A stretch of DNA of 9,256 nucleotides from NCBI GenBank assembly GCA_900767595.1, contig CAAFZS010000088.1, forward strand, positions 1 through 9,256, in the 5' to 3' direction. Shown here piece by piece: positions 1-6,948 of this stretch. The notes under the pieces were generated by a model, which searched no databases, was not told the origin of the DNA, and saw only the letters and a program-made list of their open reading frames with translations. The DNA comes from Bacteroidales bacterium (GTDB lineage: Bacteria > Bacteroidota > Bacteroidia > Bacteroidales > Paludibacteraceae). The stretch's first letter is position 1. Each line of letters starts with the position of its first letter. The position numbers and the translations under genes were made by a program.

Positions 1-444
1 AAAAAGAACTATGCCGCTTATGTCAAAGCCCCGCGTCAGAGCGTGGACTTTGTTATGATGTTCGTGCCCGTGGAGGCAGCCTTACAGACGGCTCTGCAAG
101 CCGATCCTACCTTGTGGCGAGAGGCGATGAACCAAGGGGTATTTATTGTGGGCGAACAGAATCTTTATGCTGCGATGCGGGCGGTACAGGTCACTTGGTC
201 CACCATCAAACAGAATGCCAATAACAAAGCGATTTGCGATACCGCGGAGGAACTGCTGGGTCGGGTAGGGGACTTCTTGGAGAAGTTCGATTCGCTAGGT
301 AAGAAACTCGATAGCGCCAAGGCGGCTTATGATGAAGTAACGAAGAAAGCGTTGATGGGACAGAGTGTACTGGGTTCTGCCAAGAAACTCGTCAAACTCG
401 GTGCTAAAGCCAGTCCCGTCCACCCCCTCCCCGCCGGAGAATAA
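1..444 (+). CDS. rmuC: RmuC-type DNA recombination protein, C-terminal part (5' end outside window)
   Basis: The frame is open from the first base, so the gene starts upstream; 147 residues are visible. They read like the end of the RmuC nuclease-like domain: DFVMMFVPVEAAL (from about residue 16), then EQNLYAAMRAVQVTW, and a helical tail with EKFDSLGKKLDSAKAAYDEV that fits the coiled C-terminal region of the family. RmuC proteins limit DNA inversions or rearrangements and carry a restriction-endonuclease-like fold; the exact reaction is not settled. The GTG at 43 is an internal valine, not a start, because the family sequence continues upstream of it (KNYAAYVKAPRQSV). The tail after the helices is short and Pro-rich. 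A lipoprotein gene follows after 10 bases, probably in the same transcript. The family call is confident; only the C-terminal third or so is present. Confidence 0.88.
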   Translation, partial: KKNYAAYVKAPRQSVDFVMMFVPVEAALQTALQADPTLWREAMNQGVFIVGEQNLYAAMRAVQVTWSTIKQNANNKAICDTAEELLGRVGDFLEKFDSLGKKLDSAKAAYDEVTKKALMGQSVLGSAKKLVKLGAKASPVHPLPAGE

Positions 445-454
445 CTCACGAGAT

Positions 455-868
455 ATGAAAAAAAGTCTTTTAGCGTTAGCGGTCGTTCTCCTCGTTTCTT
501 GTGCAGACCGACAGGGCAACGATATCAAGAACGGCAAGAGTGGCAACTCTGCTCAAACAACGATTACGTATCAATCGGAACCGGACAGTCCTTGGGGTAG
601 TTTCACGATGCCTGTCAAGGACACTACTTATACCATCGAAGCCCCGCGCTCGCAAGAAACCGAAACGCTTGTTCTATGGGCTGTTGAGGTCATCAATACG
701 GAGGAAGATTTGGGCATTAATGTCGATAATATGGAATATCCGGAGGGCAATATCCGAAACTATAATCGTTCTCGTAAGACCTTCACAGTTTCTGCGCGTG
801 ATAGTGCCGCTTATTGGTTTACGGTTTCCAATATTGATTGGCTGGTAAAAACCACCATTCTGCGATAG
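455..868 (+). CDS. Small putative lipoprotein of unknown function
   Basis: 137 residues. The N-terminus MKKSLLALAVVLLVSC is a short charged start, a hydrophobic stretch and a lipobox LVSC, with Cys16 as the predicted lipidated residue, so the protein should be anchored in the inner or outer membrane. The start at 455 was chosen because it gives this signal; the frame is open further upstream to 365, but that part overlaps rmuC and lacks any signal-like sequence. The mature part begins with a polar, Asn/Gly/Ser-rich linker to about residue 40, followed by a compact region of about 95 residues rich in Thr, Ile, Tyr and Trp that looks like a beta fold (SPWGSFTMPVKDTTYTIEAP, later AYWFTVSNIDWLVKTTI). 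I do not recognise a family. It lies 10 bases after rmuC on the same strand, so co-transcription is likely. The next gene is almost 500 bases away behind its own promoter. Confidence 0.72.
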   Translation: MKKSLLALAVVLLVSCADRQGNDIKNGKSGNSAQTTITYQSEPDSPWGSFTMPVKDTTYTIEAPRSQETETLVLWAVEVINTEEDLGINVDNMEYPEGNIRNYNRSRKTFTVSARDSAAYWFTVSNIDWLVKTTILR

Positions 869-928
869 TCTTCCCGTTTCTCGTTTCTTGTTTAGATTTT
901 CAGTTAGATTTTTTGTAAGATTTTTGTG

Positions 929-1053
929 GATTTTTGCTCCGCAGGAGCTTTCACAAAATTGCTCAATTGATTTTTTGTCCTTCTTGTTTGGATTTTTTTT
1001 AGCGTCGCGTCAGTTTTTCTAGTAGACCTGTCGCTACGCTATTAAAATCTTAT
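929..1053 (+). repeat. Dispersed 125-bp intergenic repeat, copy A
   Basis: This element recurs in the same orientation at 7870-7993, with most bases identical by eye. It contains two potential hairpins. The first is GCTCC, three bases, GGAGC (936-948). The second is a ten-base arm TAGCGTCGCG (1000-1009) that pairs, apart from one mismatch, with CGCTACGCTA (1032-1041) across a 22-base loop. Both hairpin arms are identical in the two copies, while the loops differ (GCA versus GTA, and the long T-rich loop). It ends in ATTAAAATCTTAT. It holds no reading frame and resembles non-coding repeats scattered between genes. It is not a recognised insertion sequence. Confidence 0.8.
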
Positions 1054-1148
1054 AAGGGATTTACTTAAAATCGTTGGAGCATTTGTTTTTATTTCGCTGC
1101 GCTCAAAAATCTTATAAAAATCTTTATTTTAAAATCTATTCAAAAATC

Positions 1149-1170
1149 ATCTGTGGAATCTGTGAGAGAT
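1149..1170 (+). repeat. 22-bp repeat, inverted partner at 7789-7810
   Basis: The 22 bases starting ATCTGTGGAATC are found exactly, as the reverse complement, at 7789-7810. Each copy lies within about 100 bp of one copy of the 125-bp element. The core TCTGTG also recurs internally (TCTGTGGAATCTGTG). Confidence 0.75.
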
Positions 1171-1191
1171 TTTAAAAAAAATGCAAATAAA

Positions 1192-1223
1192 TTTGCGTAT
1201 ATCAAAAAAAAGTCGTATCTTTG
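1192..1223 (+). promoter_or_regulatory. Bacteroidetes-type promoter for the 1353 gene
   Basis: A TTTG at 1192-1195 (-33 box) lies 20 bp upstream of TATCTTTG at 1216-1223 (-7 box), matching the TTTG, 19-21 bp, TAnnTTTG pattern of the primary Bacteroidetes sigma factor. Transcription should begin near 1229-1231, giving a leader of about 120 nt before the start codon at 1353. It is the only TAnnTTTG box I found in the non-coding parts of the window. Confidence 0.78.
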
Positions 1224-1234
1224 TACCCTGAATT

Positions 1235-1268
1235 ATCGCGCGCGCGATTTATGTGCATGCGCATACGT
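1235..1268 (+). promoter_or_regulatory. CG palindrome and alternating purine-pyrimidine tract in the leader
   Basis: Immediately after the expected transcription start lies a perfect 14-bp palindrome, ATCGCGCGCGCGAT (1235-1248). It is followed by an 18-base strictly alternating purine-pyrimidine run (1251-1268, ATGTGCATGC then GCATACGT). Both stand out in an otherwise AT-rich gap. They could form a hairpin at the very 5' end of the mRNA, act as a binding site, or favour Z-DNA. A similar tract occurs at 4551-4565 before the next gene. Confidence 0.5.
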
Positions 1269-1326
1269 TAAATAATAGGAATAAACTAGGCAACTAGACT
1301 AGATAAACTTTAAAATTAACCTTATT

Positions 1327-1337
1327 TTATTAACAAA
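1327..1337 (+). promoter_or_regulatory. Leader box TTATTAACAAA, copy 1
   Basis: TTATTAACAAA ends 15 bases before the ATG at 1353 and recurs exactly at 4585-4595, 16 bases before the next ATG. No purine-rich Shine-Dalgarno sequence is present at either gene, so this A-rich box may serve translation initiation. The matched spacing is the main reason for choosing the ATG at 1353 over the in-frame ATG at 1347. Confidence 0.5.
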
Positions 1338-1352
1338 CAAAAATCAATGCTT

Positions 1353-4300
1353 ATGAAAAAGATTCTAACATTTTTTGCAGCTATGCTGATAGGTATAACT
1401 GCAATTAATGCGGAAGATTTGTATCTCAGAGGTGGTGTCAATGGTTGGAACGCCTCAAATGATTACAAATTCGCAGACAATGGTGATGGAACGTTTACCT
1501 TGAACAAGACCTTTGATTTAGAAGGTGAGTTTAAATTTGCAGATGCCAATTGGGGAAGCGTTCTCAATTTTGGTTCTTCAGAAAAAGCAACATGTTCAGA
1601 GCAAGGTGTTACTATTAACCTTGTAACCAATGGTACCAACATCTCCACAGATGGTAAATTGTCTCTTACCAAAATTGTAGTGGACAAGAATCAAAAGAAA
1701 GCCACTTTCTTTGGTACGAAAGGTACAGCATCTGACGGAGTTTACACCATCGCAGGACAAAGTGCGCTGGTTGGGGTTGAATGGGATCCAACTGCAACGA
1801 TAAATGACATGACCGACATGAAGGATGGCACCTATCAATTGGTAAAGGAAGACATCTCTCTTGCTGCCGGTAATTACGATTACAAAGCAGTCAAAAACCA
1901 CACTTGGGGTATTTGGGAATGTCCTTCCGGTAATAACAATAACACATTGACTATCAGTGAAGCCGGTACCTATACGGTTACCTTTACACTTACTCCTGCC
2001 ACATCAACATTAGTGGCTAATGCCGTGAAATCCGGTGAACCACAACCTATAGAGACCAAGTACTATATCACCGGTAACGCTGCTCTTTGCGGTGAGAAAG
2101 CATGGAACGCTCAAGCTATTGAAATGGACGATAGTACGCATACCTTTACGGCAATGGCGGCAGGTGAGTACGAGATGAAGATAACGAACGGTGCTTGGGA
2201 ACCTGCTGGACAAAGTTGGGGCTCTGCTGCTTTGAGTGAAGAGTGCTCCGCAGGTGTAGGCGATAAGGACGGTAATATCCACTTTATCGTTGAGACTCCG
2301 AACAATGTCGTTGTGTCGATTGCTAATGGTAGCGTAACCGTAACCGGTACTTTCAAACAAGAAGAACCTGTAAAACAAGATTACTACTTGGTGGGTTATA
2401 TCAATGGTGCTAATATTGGTTGCGAAGAAGATTATGAGAGTTTGTACGAAGAGTATAAGTTCGTGGACGGAACATTGACCACCACATTTACGGAGACTTC
2501 TTACGTATTCGTAAAGACGAGTGATAACAGCCATTGGTACTTGGCAAATGAATATGTGGCTCCTGCTGCAAAAGTAGACGCAATCTTGGCAGAAGGTAAT
2601 ACGCAGAAAGTGGGCGTAAATGGCAATATAGAAGTGACCTTTACACTGACCGAAAACGCAGATGGAACAGTAACTCTGTCTTACAAAGAGCCTGTTATCA
2701 CCTATGCTGATAGTGTTTACTATGTAGCCGGTAACTTCACTAAATGGGCAGAGGGTATGCTTGCTTTACCTGCCTCGGTTGAACTCCCAGCCGACTCTGC
2801 TTTAGAGTTTAAGCAAGTGCTGACTCGCACTGTTTTAGCCGATGGCGATTCCGTTCGTCAAGACACCACTTGGTATGGTCAAGCCAACGAGGGTAATAAG
2901 ATGACTCGTGAAAGCAGCGCTTGGACGCTCGATGGAGAATACAATGTATTGGCAACGACCGACATTGCAGGCACCTACACCTTCAGTTTGAACGAGAAGG
3001 GTGAGTTTGTCCTTGGTTGGCCGAAAGAGCCTGTTATCACCTATGCTGATAGTGTTTACTATGTAGCCGGTAACTTCACCAAATGGGCAGAGGGTATGCT
3101 TGCTTTACCAGCCTCGGTTGAACTCCCTGCTGACTCTGCTTTAGAGTTTAAGGAAGTGCTGCTCCGTACGATCTTGGCTGATGGTGATTCGGTAGGTCAA
3201 GACACCACTTGGTATGGTCAAGCTAACGAGGGTAATAAGATGACTCGTGAAAGCAGCACTTGGACGCTCGATGGAGAATACAATGTATTGGCTACGACCG
3301 ACATCGAAGGCACCTACACCTTCAGTTTGAACGAGAAGGGTGAGTTTGTTCTTGGTTGGCCGGAGAAACCTCTACCCGAAGTGAAGTACTATGCTAAGAA
3401 TAACTGGGATGGTGGTGAATGGTCTTGGCTTGAGATGAGCGCAACAAATAAAGAGAATATCTATATGTTGGATTCTGTAGTCTTTGGTGGTGGTGAAAAT
3501 GCCGGTATCAACATCAACTCGAAAGCAGATGATGCAGATGCTAAATGGTTTGATGTAGATCATATTGTTGTTCTCGATGATGGTCACGGGACAGATACCG
3601 TCATTCCTTCTCGCCCCCCTCATATCCGCGTAGCAGCAGAAGAAGAGCCTCAACCGCTCAAACTGCAAGCCGGTGATACGATTATGCTGGTCTTCAATGC
3701 ATCTGATACTACTCTTTACGCCGGTATCTATGGTCGTCCTACACCTCCGGAACCTGCCAAGACGTTTGACTTGACGGTAGTACAAGACACGATGTGGTCG
3801 AAGGACGGTGCTAAGATCGCTGCCTGGATCTGGGGTGATGACCTCGAAGGTCAATGGACAGCATGGGCTACGAACGTTAACGACACTCTGACTTTGAAGG
3901 TTAACGAGAAGGCTGACAGTATCATCCTTGTTCGTTGCGCGGATGATGCAGAAGTTCCTAGTTGGACTCCTTGGAACCGTATCGACGCCGGTGAGATTGA
4001 GGATTGCCACTTGTTTATCATTACCGATTGGAATGAAGGTGTATGGTGCGAGCGTGAGCAACCTGTAGAACATAAGTTCTATGTAACCGGTAACGCTGCT
4101 TTGGTAGGCGAAGAGAAAGCTTGGCAGGCAGACGCCATTGAGATGGTTGATGACACTCATACTTTCCCGATGTTAGCTGCCGGTGAGTATCAACTCAAAG
4201 TGACTGACGGAACTTGGGCACACTCTTGGGGCTATGACAACCTCAGCCCGACCGTAGCAGTAGAAGGCTTATATACGGATGTGGATGGTAATATCTGCTT

Positions 4301-4499
4301 CACCGTTTATACGCCTAATGATGTTACCGTAACCTTTGCACAAGGTTATGTCATCATGACCGGTGACTTCAAAGGTACCGGCACTAACCTCAATAAGGTG
4401 AAGGCTGCTCAAGGTCAACGTTTCAATGTCCTTGGCTTACCGGTAAACGCTAACTACCGCGGCGTTGTGATTATGAACGGACAGACTTATCTGCAATAA
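1353..4499 (+). CDS. Large secreted multi-module protein with SusE/SusF-like and CBM-like beta domains
   Basis: 1048 residues from the ATG at 1353; an ATG at 1347 would add two residues. Residues 1-20 form a signal peptide (MKKILTFFAAMLIGITAINA, no lipobox), so the protein is secreted without lipidation. Approximate modules follow. 22-123 opens LYLRGGVNGWN and contains FKFADANWG, like SusE/SusF starch-binding domains. 128-225 has TIAGQSALVGVEWDP and AGNYDYKAV, like pullulanase X25-type modules. 236-335 and 907-1007 are a related pair opening with TGNAAL. 343-445 opens DYYLVGYINGANIG. 446-558 and 559-671 are a near-identical tandem pair. 676-795 opens YYAKNNWDGGEWSW. 802-901 opens AKTFDLT and contains AAWIWGDD. 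The tail (about 1011-1048) has RFNVLGLPVNANYRGVVIMN, a typical Bacteroidales C-terminus resembling the last part of type IX secretion signals. No enzymatic domain is seen. Binding of alpha-glucan or another glycan is inferred from module resemblance only. Confidence 0.8.
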   Translation: MKKILTFFAAMLIGITAINAEDLYLRGGVNGWNASNDYKFADNGDGTFTLNKTFDLEGEFKFADANWGSVLNFGSSEKATCSEQGVTINLVTNGTNISTDGKLSLTKIVVDKNQKKATFFGTKGTASDGVYTIAGQSALVGVEWDPTATINDMTDMKDGTYQLVKEDISLAAGNYDYKAVKNHTWGIWECPSGNNNNTLTISEAGTYTVTFTLTPATSTLVANAVKSGEPQPIETKYYITGNAALCGEKAWNAQAIEMDDSTHTFTAMAAGEYEMKITNGAWEPAGQSWGSAALSEECSAGVGDKDGNIHFIVETPNNVVVSIANGSVTVTGTFKQEEPVKQDYYLVGYINGANIGCEEDYESLYEEYKFVDGTLTTTFTETSYVFVKTSDNSHWYLANEYVAPAAKVDAILAEGNTQKVGVNGNIEVTFTLTENADGTVTLSYKEPVITYADSVYYVAGNFTKWAEGMLALPASVELPADSALEFKQVLTRTVLADGDSVRQDTTWYGQANEGNKMTRESSAWTLDGEYNVLATTDIAGTYTFSLNEKGEFVLGWPKEPVITYADSVYYVAGNFTKWAEGMLALPASVELPADSALEFKEVLLRTILADGDSVGQDTTWYGQANEGNKMTRESSTWTLDGEYNVLATTDIEGTYTFSLNEKGEFVLGWPEKPLPEVKYYAKNNWDGGEWSWLEMSATNKENIYMLDSVVFGGGENAGININSKADDADAKWFDVDHIVVLDDGHGTDTVIPSRPPHIRVAAEEEPQPLKLQAGDTIMLVFNASDTTLYAGIYGRPTPPEPAKTFDLTVVQDTMWSKDGAKIAAWIWGDDLEGQWTAWATNVNDTLTLKVNEKADSIILVRCADDAEVPSWTPWNRIDAGEIEDCHLFIITDWNEGVWCEREQPVEHKFYVTGNAALVGEEKAWQADAIEMVDDTHTFPMLAAGEYQLKVTDGTWAHSWGYDNLSPTVAVEGLYTDVDGNICFTVYTPNDVTVTFAQGYVIMTGDFKGTGTNLNKVKAAQGQRFNVLGLPVNANYRGVVIMNGQTYLQ
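2688..3365 (+). repeat. Tandem 339-bp in-frame duplication (113 residues x2)
   Basis: Copies run 2688-3026 and 3027-3365. By eye about 26 of 339 positions differ (roughly 92% identity). Many differences are silent, and they concentrate in a patch encoding QVLTRTVLADGDSVRQ versus EVLLRTILADGDSVGQ. Both copies begin EPVITYADSVYYVAGNFTKW and end GEFVLGWP. The period is an exact multiple of three and spans one whole module. This indicates a recent duplication, and the locus could expand or contract by recombination. Confidence 0.93.
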
Positions 4500-4509
4500 G
4501 TCCTATAGG

Positions 4510-4535
4510 AAGAGGGCTCTTGGTTGAGCCCTCTT
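4510..4535 (+). terminator. Hairpin terminator or attenuator after the 1353 gene
   Basis: Ten bases after the stop, AAGAGGGCTC (4510-4519) pairs perfectly with GAGCCCTCTT (4526-4535) around the six-base loop TTGGTT. Only TTT and then CACAAAAAA follow, so the U-tract is weak. It may end transcription incompletely, or stabilise the 3' end of the first message while letting some polymerase reach the next gene, which has no recognisable promoter. Confidence 0.7.
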
Positions 4536-4550
4536 TCACAAAAAAGGCTC

Positions 4551-4595
4551 ACGCGTACGCGCGCAATCCTTATATATAATTATATTATTAACAAA
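4551..4595 (+). promoter_or_regulatory. Leader of the 4612 gene: CG tract, AT tract and TTATTAACAAA box
   Basis: The order is a strictly alternating purine-pyrimidine tract ACGCGTACGCGCGCA (4551-4565) that contains the perfect palindrome CGCGTACGCG (4552-4561), then an AT tract TATATATAATTATATTA (4571-4587), then TTATTAACAAA (4585-4595), identical to the box at 1327-1337. The arrangement mirrors the leader of the preceding gene. No TAnnTTTG promoter box lies between the hairpin at 4510-4535 and the ATG at 4612, so the gene may be transcribed by readthrough or from a diverged promoter in the AT tract. Confidence 0.5.
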
Positions 4596-4611
4596 AAACA
4601 AATTTTATTGT

Positions 4612-6948
4612 ATGAAAAAGATTCTCTCTTTTCTTATGGCATTGGCTCTAATTACCGGCCTTAATGCCGCCCCGGTAGCCTTGAAACAACTGAAGGCTCC
4701 TAAAACCCCTAGTGTAGCACTCTTGCAAAAACAAAAGGCTCTTCACAAAGCCCCGATGGCAGAAGGAGTGACATTTACTTTTGCCGGTGAAAGCGATTTG
4801 GAACAATCTAAAAGCGGCATCAGTTTAGTCATTGCCAAAGGTAGTGGCTCATCGGATCCTGCATGGAATACAACTTCTAAACATCTGCGTGTTTATGCTA
4901 ACAACACAATAACCATCTCCGGTTCAGACATCACTAAGATTGAATTGACTTGTGGTAAGACAAAAGAAACAGCCGAATATGCTTCTATTACGCCTAATGT
5001 CGGTAAACTTGTGTCCGGTGGCGAATCTACGGTTGTGGGCGATTTTAAGACCGACACTTGGACGGGTAGTTCCAATAAAGTAGTCTTTACCGTTGGTAAA
5101 GGCCAACGTGCCATTGAGTCTATCGTTGTAACCACGGGTGGCGATACTCCTACTCCTCCCACACCATCAGGCGATGTCGTGATTACCGGCTTACAATATG
5201 TAGATGCTGTTTTCTATGAAGATGAGACGTATGGTGATTATTGGGTGTTTGACTTCTATCATGATATTTTAGAGATAGACGAAGCGTATTATTTGGGTGC
5301 TCCTATGGTGTTCTTTACTTGCGAAGAGAGTACAACATCAGGTACAAAGATTGCCGGTACATGGACTCCTTTTGAAAGTGTTTATTTTGCTACGGATGAT
5401 GAGGAAGATGAAGGCGTTTATACGGACGAAGAAGAACCCGAAGGTAGTTTGCAAGTTACTTGTGTTGAACAAGGTGTATATAATTTTGTAGGCTCGTTCG
5501 TCGGTGAGGATGGCAAAACCTATACGTGGACTCTCAATAACATAGAAGTCGAAGCTTACAATGGAACAACTGACGAAGATATCACCCTTACCGATGGCGG
5601 TACTCCCACGCCCGGCGATACTACCGCTCTAACTACATTAGATGCTTTTGAGTTTGGCTACTACGCTTCGTATAGCGAGGAAGGTGCCTATAACTATTCG
5701 CTGAATATCTATAACTCGCAGGACGAAAACTATGTTCCTTATGTTTCCTTTGATATCTACACCGAAGCGCAGAACGAGTTTACCGGCAAGTTCTCAGCCG
5801 AAGGCGGTAACTTAGGTCTCGACTATAGCGCTTTCTTCCCCGATGCAGAGAGCGAAGGCGAGTACTTCACTAGTGCTACTGTTACGATCACCGAGGGTGA
5901 AGGCGATGACCTCGTCATCGAGGGTATCTTCACTACCGAGGAGGGTAAAACGTACACCTTCTCTGTTACCGCTGAACCCTATATCTATGATGCCGAACAC
6001 CCCTACGAACCACAAGAAGCTAAGACCTTTGACTTAACTGCCGTGGAAGGAGAGACTGATGACACTTATTTTGCCGATTATGGTATCGCTTATTTCTACT
6101 TGGATATGGAGGATGGCTCATACGTGGGTCTAACTTATCGCACGGCCAATGGCACTGAACCTGAAGGCACGTTCGCTATTCTGGACGACGAATATGAGGA
6201 TGCGTTCTTGACAGGAACCGACTATTATGGCTATCCTGATGGTAGCTACTACGAGACAATAGAGGGTGATGTTTATTACTTCGTTTCCGGCTCGGTTACC
6301 TTGGCAACCGACGAAGCGGGTAATACCAACATCACTATCAACGCTACGTCCGCTTATGGCTCTACCTTTACGGTTACCGGAACGGTTCCCGCTCCTCAAC
6401 CTACTCCCGGACACACCATCGTCTTTGCTGACTATGCAGAGGAAGACCTTGAGAACTTCACCACATTAGATGGCGCTTATACCGTGGCTACCGACAAGAA
6501 TGGCGGTCAAAATTCTCCTACCTACAATGAAAACGGCGAAGACCTCCGCCTCTATGCTAAGAATAAGATGACCCTCACCAAGAACACCAAGGACGGCCCG
6601 ATGACCGAGATAACCTTCAATATCTCTACCAAAGGCCTGACCCGTCAAGCTGAGATTGCTGTTTCTACCGGCAAAATAGTTACCTATGATATGGATAATG
6701 CCATCGTCGTTTGGCAAGGTAGCGCAAGCGAAGTAACCTTCACCGTAGGTGAAAAGAACGTCTATGGCTCTGACGGTAAAGATAAAGCCGGTCAGTTCTG
6801 CTTCACTTCCCTCGATGTCGAAGGCGGTGTTACCGGTCTCATCTCGACTAAAGTTAACAAAGTCGCTAGTAAGTGCCTCATCAATGGTCAGCTGATGATC
6901 ATCAAGAACGATGCCATCTACAACTTCCAAGGCAATCTAGTAAAATAA
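4612..6948 (+). CDS. Secreted acidic multi-module protein of unknown function
   Basis: 778 residues. The signal peptide is residues 1-19 or 1-20 (MKKILSFLMALALITGLNAA), with no lipobox. A Lys-rich segment (about 21-48) follows, then a module at about 51-176 with HLRVYANNTITISG. A Thr-Pro linker (DTPTPPTPSG) leads to three acidic, Tyr-rich beta-type modules at about 188-328, 339-455 and 470-592. Each of these contains an EG or VG step followed by TYTW, TYTF or TFTV. A second linker (GGTPTPGD) follows the first acidic module, and PAPQPTPG precedes the last module. That module (about 601-739) carries DLRLYAKNKMTLTK, echoing the first, so the protein is A-B-B-B-A. The tail, about 742-778 (KCLINGQLMIIKNDAIYNFQ), is a frequent Bacteroidales ending on surface or secreted proteins. 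The third B module opens AKTFDLT, as does a module of the preceding protein. No catalytic motif is seen and I cannot name a family. The paired arrangement suggests joint expression with the 1353 gene. Confidence 0.78.
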   Translation: MKKILSFLMALALITGLNAAPVALKQLKAPKTPSVALLQKQKALHKAPMAEGVTFTFAGESDLEQSKSGISLVIAKGSGSSDPAWNTTSKHLRVYANNTITISGSDITKIELTCGKTKETAEYASITPNVGKLVSGGESTVVGDFKTDTWTGSSNKVVFTVGKGQRAIESIVVTTGGDTPTPPTPSGDVVITGLQYVDAVFYEDETYGDYWVFDFYHDILEIDEAYYLGAPMVFFTCEESTTSGTKIAGTWTPFESVYFATDDEEDEGVYTDEEEPEGSLQVTCVEQGVYNFVGSFVGEDGKTYTWTLNNIEVEAYNGTTDEDITLTDGGTPTPGDTTALTTLDAFEFGYYASYSEEGAYNYSLNIYNSQDENYVPYVSFDIYTEAQNEFTGKFSAEGGNLGLDYSAFFPDAESEGEYFTSATVTITEGEGDDLVIEGIFTTEEGKTYTFSVTAEPYIYDAEHPYEPQEAKTFDLTAVEGETDDTYFADYGIAYFYLDMEDGSYVGLTYRTANGTEPEGTFAILDDEYEDAFLTGTDYYGYPDGSYYETIEGDVYYFVSGSVTLATDEAGNTNITINATSAYGSTFTVTGTVPAPQPTPGHTIVFADYAEEDLENFTTLDGAYTVATDKNGGQNSPTYNENGEDLRLYAKNKMTLTKNTKDGPMTEITFNISTKGLTRQAEIAVSTGKIVTYDMDNAIVVWQGSASEVTFTVGEKNVYGSDGKDKAGQFCFTSLDVEGGVTGLISTKVNKVASKCLINGQLMIIKNDAIYNFQGNLVK

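Larger units (their letters stand above)
869..1191. other. AT-rich intergenic region with repeats, no gene seen
   Basis: No coding region is supported here. The stretch is dominated by T-rich runs such as GATTTTTTG and contains the 125-bp dispersed repeat at 929-1053, a degenerate echo of its 3' end (TCGCTGCGCT followed by AAAATCTTATAA, about 1094-1117, compared with TCGCTACGCT and AAAATCTTATAA at 1031-1055), and a 22-bp sequence at 1149-1170 that recurs inverted at 7789-7810. No convincing terminator with a U-tract was found for the lipoprotein gene. The hairpin at 936-948 is followed by only three T. Confidence 0.7.

Noticed and set aside
43..444. A separate gene starting at the GTG at 43
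   Set aside because: The frame is open to the window edge and RmuC-like sequence continues upstream, so it is an internal valine codon.
365..454. N-terminal extension of the lipoprotein gene
   Set aside because: The extension lies in the rmuC gene in another frame and would bury the signal peptide and lipobox.
936..948. Terminator for the lipoprotein gene
   Set aside because: The stem is only five base pairs with a three-base loop and three T after it, and the same hairpin occurs at 7877-7889 where no + strand gene ends.
2010..2534. 174-codon antisense frame
   Set aside because: It is a shadow of the + strand gene, without a start context or recognisable motifs.
3372..4160. 262-codon antisense frame inside the first secreted-protein gene
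   Set aside because: It has no family resemblance and the + strand is a clear modular protein; long antisense frames are expected from codon use here.
4571..4590. Promoter in the AT tract before the 4612 gene
   Set aside because: There is no TAnnTTTG box and no correctly spaced TTTG; AT richness alone is not enough to call a promoter.
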